Shown here one piece after another: positions 6,646-11,102 of a stretch of 11,102 nt of DNA. Each line of letters opens with the position of its first letter. The stretch's first letter is position 1. Origin of the DNA: an uncultured Clostridia bacterium (lineage in GTDB: Bacteria; Bacillota; Clostridia; Peptostreptococcales; Anaerovoracaceae). The notes beneath the pieces were generated by a model. It made no database searches. It worked only from the letters and a program-made list of their open reading frames with translations, and was not told the DNA's origin. Both the position numbers and the translations under genes were made by a program. The stretch covers positions 1-11,102 of the forward strand of contig CALFUG010000043.1 of the NCBI GenBank assembly GCA_937928455.1, written 5' to 3'.

Positions 6646-6655
6646 AAAAACGATT

Positions 6656-7825
6656 ATGAAAAAGATTTCATTGCTGCTGGCCCTTTTGCTAGTCTTCTCT
6701 GTATTTGCAGTAGGATGCGGTGGCGGCGGCGAAGAAGGTGCTGAGACCGAAAACATCATCAAAATCGGGGTGTTCGAGCCCTTGACCGGTGAGAACGGTG
6801 GCGGCGGACAACAAGAAGTAGATGGCATCATGTATGCCAATACTGTAAAACCCACGGTGATGATCGGGGATGTAGAGTATACCGTAGAGTTGGTAGTATC
6901 GGACAATCAGTCGGATAAAACCATGGCTGTTACGGCTGCCAACTACCTGATTGACCAGGGCGTGGTTGCTGTGATTGGTTCTTATGGTTCTGGCGTATCC
7001 ATTGCTGCCGGTGAAGTTTTCTCAGATGCCGGAATTCCCGCAATCGGAGCTTCCTGCACTAACCCGCAGGTTACCAGCGCCAATGAATGGTATTTCCGTG
7101 TTTGCTTCCTGGATCCATTCCAAGGAACGGTTATGGCCAACTTTGCGGTTCAGCAAGGAGCCAGCACAGCTGCTGTTATTACCCAGTTGGGTGACGATTA
7201 TTCCACAGGCCTTGGAAACTTCTTTATGGAAGCATTTAAAGACCTGACCGGAGATGATGGTGCTATCGTTGTCAACCAAACATTCCAACAGAATCAAGCA
7301 GACTTCAATGCGATTTTGCAGAATGTCAAAGCAGCGAACCCGGATGTTATCTTTGCACCGTCTTCCATCACAACGGCTCCGCTGATTATTAAGCAAGCCA
7401 GAGCTCTTGGAATTGAAGCCACCATCATGGGTGGAGACACTTGGGAAAATATTACCATCGTTGAAAATGCCGGTGCAGATGCGGAAGGTATTGTACTGTC
7501 CACTTTCTTTGATGCAGGGTTAGCGGATTCCAGCCAACTGGCTAAGGATTTCGTAGATGGATTCTCTCAGGCTTATTACACACCGGTACCCGCTGTATCC
7601 GCATTGGGATATGATGCGTACATGGTTGCGCTGGATGCCATTGAAAGAGCCGGAGCTACTGATGGAGCATCTATCCAAGCCGCTTTGAATGAAACCGATA
7701 ACTTTGAGGGCGTTACGGGTACCGTAACCTTTGATACCCTAGGAGATGCCCAAAAGAATATGGCTGTAATCAAGACCGTAGAAAACGGAGAATTCGTATT
7801 CTTGCAGGCGGTAACTGTCGACTAG
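6656..7825 (+). CDS. livK: Branched-chain amino acid ABC transporter substrate-binding lipoprotein
   Basis: A 389-residue extracytoplasmic receptor of the type 1 periplasmic-binding-protein fold (LivJ/LivK, Peripla_BP_6). Residues 1-20 are a signal peptide (Lys-Lys, then a leucine-rich core) ending in a lipobox-like AVGC, with Cys21 as the probable lipidated residue. A Gly/Glu-rich spacer follows before the first strand IKIGVFEPLTG (35-45). Other family features are VAVIGSYGSGVSIAA (104-118), IPAIGASCTNPQVTS (127-141) and YDAYMVALDAIERAG (319-333). It captures Leu/Ile/Val or related hydrophobic amino acids outside the membrane and delivers them to LivHM. Ligand choice cannot be read from sequence alone. 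It has its own promoter and is followed by a strong terminator, which fits higher expression of the receptor than of the permease. Confidence 0.92.
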   Translation: MKKISLLLALLLVFSVFAVGCGGGGEEGAETENIIKIGVFEPLTGENGGGGQQEVDGIMYANTVKPTVMIGDVEYTVELVVSDNQSDKTMAVTAANYLIDQGVVAVIGSYGSGVSIAAGEVFSDAGIPAIGASCTNPQVTSANEWYFRVCFLDPFQGTVMANFAVQQGASTAAVITQLGDDYSTGLGNFFMEAFKDLTGDDGAIVVNQTFQQNQADFNAILQNVKAANPDVIFAPSSITTAPLIIKQARALGIEATIMGGDTWENITIVENAGADAEGIVLSTFFDAGLADSSQLAKDFVDGFSQAYYTPVPAVSALGYDAYMVALDAIERAGATDGASIQAALNETDNFEGVTGTVTFDTLGDAQKNMAVIKTVENGEFVFLQAVTVD

Positions 7826-7862
7826 GAATATATTATCGAGACACTTGAGACGAACATGAGAT

Positions 7863-7897
7863 GGGCAGGAGGAGGTTCCTTCTCCTGCTCTATTTTT
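7863..7897 (+). terminator. Strong intrinsic terminator between livK and livH
   Basis: A 12-bp stem (7863-7874 with 7879-7890, including two G-T pairs) closes on a four-base GTTC loop and is followed by TATTTTT. It would end most livK transcripts and allow only partial read-through into livHMGF. Confidence 0.88.
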
Positions 7898-7909
7898 GAC
7901 AAATTGACA
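7896..7909 (+). promoter_or_regulatory. Two tandem TTGACA boxes upstream of livH
   Basis: Perfect TTGACA occurs at 7896-7901 and again at 7904-7909, overlapping the terminator T-tail. Either could be a -35 box for livHMGF, but no good -10 lies 16-18 bp downstream; TTAAAT at 7924-7929 is 14 or 22 bp away. It may be a weak or regulated promoter, or a repeated operator half-site. Confidence 0.35.
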
Positions 7910-7939
7910 CCAGGGGGAATGACTTAAATCTAACGTATT

Positions 7940-7943
7940 GGAG
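7940..7943 (+). promoter_or_regulatory. Ribosome binding site that sets the livH start
   Basis: GGAG lies six bases before ATG 7950. The in-frame TTG at 7938 overlaps this site and has nothing suitable before it, so 7950 is preferred. Confidence 0.7.
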
Positions 7944-7949
7944 AAACGT

Positions 7950-8843
7950 ATGGACGCCATAACCTTTTTTCAGAATTGCGTTACCGGAGTCTCCTTGGGA
8001 TCGGCATATGCGCTGATTGCCATTGGATACACCATGGTGTACGGAATCCTGCGACTGATCAACTTTGCCCATGGAGATATTTTCATGATGGCAGGGTATT
8101 TTACTATTTTTGCCGTTTCATCCTTCGGGATGCCTTGGTATATCGCCATCTTATTTGTGGTTCTTGTTACCGTTCTTTTGGGAGTGGCCATCGAACGGGC
8201 GGCATATAAGCCATTACGAGAGTCTCCCAGAATGTCCATTATGATATCGGCCATCGGAGTGTCCTATCTCTTGGTTAACTCGGCTACCTATCTATTCACA
8301 GGACTTCCTCGTGCATTTCCGGAACTGGGATTCTTACAAAAGGTGTATCAGTTGGGTCCGGTTTCCGCACCCATTGTGACCTTCATCACACCCATTGTGA
8401 CCTTGGTCCTTTTGTTTGTGCTGATGTATCTTGTGAACAATACCAAGACGGGAATGGCCATGAGAGCCGTATCCAAGGACTTTGAAGCGGCCAAACTGAT
8501 GGGGATTGAAATCAATCGAATCATTACCATCACCTTTGTCATCGGATGTTCCCTGGCAGCCATCAGTGCCATCCTATATTTCTCTCCCAGACCCATGGTG
8601 TATCCCTTCAGTGGATTTATGCCGGGCTTGAAATGTTTCGTGGCCGCTGTATTGGGCGGTATCGGTAATATACCGGGAGCTGTCATCGGTGGATTTATTA
8701 TCGGGCTAGCGGAAACCTTCTTAGTGGCGGCATTTCCCGCCATGACCGGATACAGCGATGCCTTTACCTTTGTATTGCTAATCATAATGCTGCTCTTCCG
8801 CCCCACCGGACTTTTGGGCGAGAAGATTGCAGAGAAAGTGTGA
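7950..8843 (+). CDS. livH: Branched-chain amino acid ABC transporter permease LivH
   Basis: A 297-residue polytopic membrane protein, one of the two permease subunits of the importer. The N-terminal GVSLGSAYALIAIGYTMVYG (13-32) and LINFAHGDIFMMAGY (36-50) are diagnostic of LivH. About eight hydrophobic segments follow. The cytoplasmic coupling loop that contacts the ATPases is GMAMRAVSKDFEAAKLMGI (168-186). The C-terminal VAAVLGGIGNIPGAVIGGF (231-249) and LLFRPTGLLGEK (281-292) are also typical. Residues 140-153 contain a seven-residue near-duplication (APIVTFI, then TPIVTLV) caused by a 21-base tandem repeat in the DNA. The stop overlaps the livM start as TGATG, so the two are translationally coupled. 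Confidence 0.94.
   Translation: MDAITFFQNCVTGVSLGSAYALIAIGYTMVYGILRLINFAHGDIFMMAGYFTIFAVSSFGMPWYIAILFVVLVTVLLGVAIERAAYKPLRESPRMSIMISAIGVSYLLVNSATYLFTGLPRAFPELGFLQKVYQLGPVSAPIVTFITPIVTLVLLFVLMYLVNNTKTGMAMRAVSKDFEAAKLMGIEINRIITITFVIGCSLAAISAILYFSPRPMVYPFSGFMPGLKCFVAAVLGGIGNIPGAVIGGFIIGLAETFLVAAFPAMTGYSDAFTFVLLIIMLLFRPTGLLGEKIAEKV
8368..8404 (+). repeat. Short tandem duplication inside livH
   Basis: CACCCATTGTGACCTT (16 bases) is present exactly at 8368-8383 and 8389-8404, a 21-base period. It is in frame and encodes two successive seven-residue units in a hydrophobic stretch. Confidence 0.85.
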
Positions 8844-10084
8844 TGCCTATGGATTTTCAATACAAACTATTAAGTAAAAAGACAAAAATGATTCTAACCA
8901 TTCTGCTGGTACTGGGTTGCGTGGCCCTTACGTACATGTTGGACCAGGGAATGATTGGGACTTCATATACGGTTCGTATCGTTCGAATCTCCGTCATATA
9001 TGCATTGATTGGGGTTTCCATGAACCTGGTTAACGGGTTTACCGGAGTGTTCTCATTGGGGCAAGCCGGTTTTATGGCCATCGGGGCCTATTCGGTGGGT
9101 GTCTTCACCATACCATTTGAATCACGGGCCAACGTATTTTACTTGGTGCCTATGAGTGAAAAGATTGTAAACGTGGAATTGTCTTTTGCCACGTCTTTGA
9201 TCATGGGTGGGTTGCTGGCGGCAGCCTTTGCGGCTTTAATCGGGGCACCGGTGCTGCGGTTAAAGAGCGACTATTTGGCCATTGCCACCCTGGGGTTTTC
9301 CGAAATCGTTCGGGCTCTCATTGCCAATAATCAGCTTTGGCCCATTACCAATGGATCCCTGGGATTAAAAAGCATCCCGGGATACGAAACGCTGTTTACC
9401 CCGGTATTAATCTCCGCTGCTGGCATTGCTTTCATGGTTTTGCTGATTAAGTCCTCTTATGGAAGGGCGTTCAAAGCCATTCGAGAGGATGAAATTGCGG
9501 CAGAGGCCATGGGTATCAACCTATTCAAGCACAAGGAAATGTCCTTTGTGATTTCTGCTTTCTTTGCAGGAATTGGAGGAGGACTATTGGCGGTGCATCT
9601 GACGGCTATTGACACCAATCAGTTTAAGATTATGGTCACTTATGAATTGTTGTTGATTATCGTCCTGGGGGGGCTGGGAAGTGTTACAGGAACCGTAATT
9701 TCCGCCTTCTTGATTTCCTTTGGAAAAGAGCTGCTCCGTTGGTTTGACGTACCTCACTATATCGGGACCTGGGCCATTCCCATTTTCCGACCGGGTTTAC
9801 GTATGGTAATTTTCAGTTTGCTCTTGATGATGGTGGTTCTCTTTTGGAGAAAGGGCCTCATGGGGCGAAAGGAATTTTCCTGGGATGGGATATATAATTT
9901 CTTCCGGAAGTGGCCTTGGCGATGGCGTAAACTGGTCCGGGGAGAGTACAAGATAGAAAATCGGGACAAAAGAAAAATAAAAAGAGAAGGCCGCGCGGTG
10001 GACAAGGCAGGAAGAGCTGCCGGGAGAGAAGTTCGCCGGGAAGAAAAGCTGAAGCAGAAGGAGGTGGATTCGGATGCAGAATAA
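8843..10084 (+). CDS. livM: Branched-chain amino acid ABC transporter permease LivM, with a charged C-terminal tail
   Basis: A 413-residue second permease subunit, with about eight membrane segments between residues 15 and 336. LivM features include ALIGVSMNLVNGFTGVFSLG (54-73, part of the classic N-terminal signature), LRLKSDYLAIATLGFSEIVR (138-157), the coupling loop GRAFKAIREDEIAAEAMGI (207-225) and LGGLGSVTGTVISAF (275-289). After the last helix, residues about 357-413 form an unusual cytoplasmic tail rich in Lys, Arg and Glu, longer than in typical LivM. ATG 8843 overlaps the livH stop (TGATG). ATG 8849 (411 residues) and GTG 8840 are alternatives, since no strong ribosome binding site decides. 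The end overlaps livG by 11 bases, and the tail's coding sequence contains the livG ribosome binding site. Confidence 0.93.
   Translation: MPMDFQYKLLSKKTKMILTILLVLGCVALTYMLDQGMIGTSYTVRIVRISVIYALIGVSMNLVNGFTGVFSLGQAGFMAIGAYSVGVFTIPFESRANVFYLVPMSEKIVNVELSFATSLIMGGLLAAAFAALIGAPVLRLKSDYLAIATLGFSEIVRALIANNQLWPITNGSLGLKSIPGYETLFTPVLISAAGIAFMVLLIKSSYGRAFKAIREDEIAAEAMGINLFKHKEMSFVISAFFAGIGGGLLAVHLTAIDTNQFKIMVTYELLLIIVLGGLGSVTGTVISAFLISFGKELLRWFDVPHYIGTWAIPIFRPGLRMVIFSLLLMMVVLFWRKGLMGRKEFSWDGIYNFFRKWPWRWRKLVRGEYKIENRDKRKIKREGRAVDKAGRAAGREVRREEKLKQKEVDSDAE
10058..10066 (+). promoter_or_regulatory. livG ribosome binding site inside livM
   Basis: AAGGAGGTG is a near-perfect match to the anti-Shine-Dalgarno sequence, seven bases before ATG 10074, and is embedded in the last codons of livM. 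It ties efficient livG translation to the charged livM tail region. Confidence 0.85.
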
Positions 10085-10928
10085 TGCAACGGAAAAGCCC
10101 AATGTGCTTCGCGTGGCGGATGCAACCATGCAATTTGGTGGCGTCGTCGCTTTAAACAATTTAAATATGGACGTGAATCGAGGGGAAATTGTGGGGTTGA
10201 TCGGTCCCAACGGGGCCGGAAAAACCACGGCATTCAATGTCATCACCGGAGTATATCCTCCCACCAATGGCGCCATTTATCTTAACGGAGAAATGATTGT
10301 GTCCAACTATCCCCAAGGCAAGATGAAAGAGCTTTATGCGGGAGAAAACAAGGGGAAATATAGCAAAGCCAAAGTTTTAACCCCGGATAAAATCACGAAA
10401 ATGAAGGTGGCTCGAACCTTTCAAAACATACGACTATTCAAAGAACTGACGGTATATGAAAACGTATTAATTGCCCAGCATGTTAAACTGAAGTCCAATT
10501 GGTTGGCTGCCACCCTTAAAATCAACCACAAGGAAGAAAAAGCCATGCGGGATGAGACCATGCGACTTCTTTCCATCCTGGATCTGGCGGATGTGAAAGA
10601 CGCAGTGGCATCTTCCCTTCCTTATGGGAAGCAACGTCACATAGAGATTGCCAGGGCCCTGGCTACGGAGCCAAAAATGTTGTTGTTGGATGAGCCGGCG
10701 GCGGGGATGAATCCTCAGGAATCCGATGAGCTGATGCGTTTTGTAGGTAGAATTCGAGATGATTTTGACCTTTCCATTTTAATGATTGAGCATCATATGC
10801 AGGTGGTCATGGGGATTTGTGAAAGAATCTACGTGTTGGATTATGGGAAACTGATTGCCCAGGGGACACCCAAAGAAATTCAAAAGGATCCCAAAGTAAT
10901 CGAGGCATATCTGGGGGTGGATGACTAA
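10074..10928 (+). CDS. livG: Branched-chain amino acid ABC transporter ATP-binding protein LivG
   Basis: A 284-residue cytoplasmic ATPase that pairs with LivF to power the importer. Walker A is GPNGAGKTT (44-52), the Q-loop Gln117 is in ARTFQNIRLF (113-122), the ABC signature region is LPYGKQRHIEIARAL (182-196), Walker B is MLLLDEPAAGMN (202-213), and the switch His240 is in MIEHHMQVVM (237-246). The C-terminal GTPKEIQKDPKVIEAYLG (264-281) is typical of LivG. It is longer than the usual roughly 255 residues because of an inserted segment at about 78-108, rich in Lys, between NGEMI and the Q-loop. Catalytic residues are intact. The gene overlaps livM by 11 bases, and its stop overlaps the livF start (TAATG). 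Confidence 0.94.
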   Translation: MQNNATEKPNVLRVADATMQFGGVVALNNLNMDVNRGEIVGLIGPNGAGKTTAFNVITGVYPPTNGAIYLNGEMIVSNYPQGKMKELYAGENKGKYSKAKVLTPDKITKMKVARTFQNIRLFKELTVYENVLIAQHVKLKSNWLAATLKINHKEEKAMRDETMRLLSILDLADVKDAVASSLPYGKQRHIEIARALATEPKMLLLDEPAAGMNPQESDELMRFVGRIRDDFDLSILMIEHHMQVVMGICERIYVLDYGKLIAQGTPKEIQKDPKVIEAYLGVDD

Positions 10929-11102
10929 TGCTGAAAATAGAAAATCTGAACATTCATTATGGAGGGATTCATGCCCTTCGAGGAGTGAGCCTGGAAGTGC
11001 CGGATCAAAAAATCATTTCCCTTATCGGGGCCAACGGGGCGGGTAAAAGCACCACGTTAAAGGCCATAATGAGTTTGATTCCAAAGACTTCGGGATTGAT
11101 TG
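10928..11102 (+). CDS. livF: Branched-chain amino acid ABC transporter ATP-binding protein LivF (partial)
   Basis: The first 58 codons of the second ATPase of the importer; the gene runs off the window. It starts with MLKIENLNIHYGGIHALRGV and has Walker A GANGAGKST at 34-42, then the LivF-like LKAIMSLIPKTSG (44-56). Its ATG overlaps the livG TAA (TAATG), and a G-rich stretch at 10913-10920 lies about seven bases upstream as a weak ribosome binding site, so translation is probably coupled to livG. LivF with LivG forms the nucleotide-binding pair below LivHM. The signature motif, Walker B and C-terminus are outside the window. Confidence 0.92.
   Translation, partial: MLKIENLNIHYGGIHALRGVSLEVPDQKIISLIGANGAGKSTTLKAIMSLIPKTSGLI

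Noticed and set aside
6521..6655. Extended livK reading frame from TTG 6521.
   Set aside because: It would precede the livK promoter, overlap the dusB stop and bury the lipoprotein signal peptide.

Overview
The window looks like the chromosome of an anaerobic, amino-acid-fermenting member of the Firmicutes (class Clostridia is the best guess). The reasons are strong AAGGAGG-type ribosome binding sites, housekeeping sigma-factor promoters with 16-17 bp spacers, U-tailed intrinsic terminators, a type III pantothenate kinase next to a dihydrouridine synthase, and biotin-dependent sodium-pump decarboxylase subunits. Base composition appears close to half GC throughout, and no mobile element, tRNA, rRNA or CRISPR array was seen. 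All complete genes lie on the + strand.

Region 1 (1-4294) starts with the last 37 codons of an unrecognised gene. Two bases later comes a PucR-type regulator. A promoter at 1754-1782 then drives a three-gene set: the carboxyltransferase (alpha) subunit of a methylmalonyl-CoA decarboxylase, the small one-helix membrane subunit of the OadG/MmdD type, and a biotin carrier protein with an Ala/Pro linker. A hairpin closes the set. The integral-membrane beta subunit that would pump sodium is not in the window.

Region 2 (4331-6524) is housekeeping: coaX (CoA synthesis) with a clean terminator, then a 421-base interval, then dusB (tRNA dihydrouridine). The interval is not empty. It holds a near-consensus promoter, a 49-codon candidate small ORF and a second intrinsic terminator. 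The dusB promoter (extended -10) is fused to that terminator, and its predicted start site falls on the A of the dusB ATG, so dusB is probably translated from a leaderless mRNA.

Region 3 (6552-11102, continuing off the end) is a branched-chain/hydrophobic amino-acid ABC importer: livK (lipoprotein receptor), a strong intergenic terminator, then livH-livM-livG-livF with overlapping stops and starts. LivM carries an unusual charged C-terminal tail, and LivG has an insertion of roughly 25-30 residues before its Q-loop. A plausible physiological link is that the importer brings in branched-chain amino acids, whose breakdown (Val, Ile) can give propionyl- or methylmalonyl-CoA, and the decarboxylase recovers energy from methylmalonyl-CoA. 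That link is inference from gene proximity. I found no clear evidence of a wholly new multi-gene system. The most unusual parts are the 5182-5550 interval and the incomplete decarboxylase gene set.
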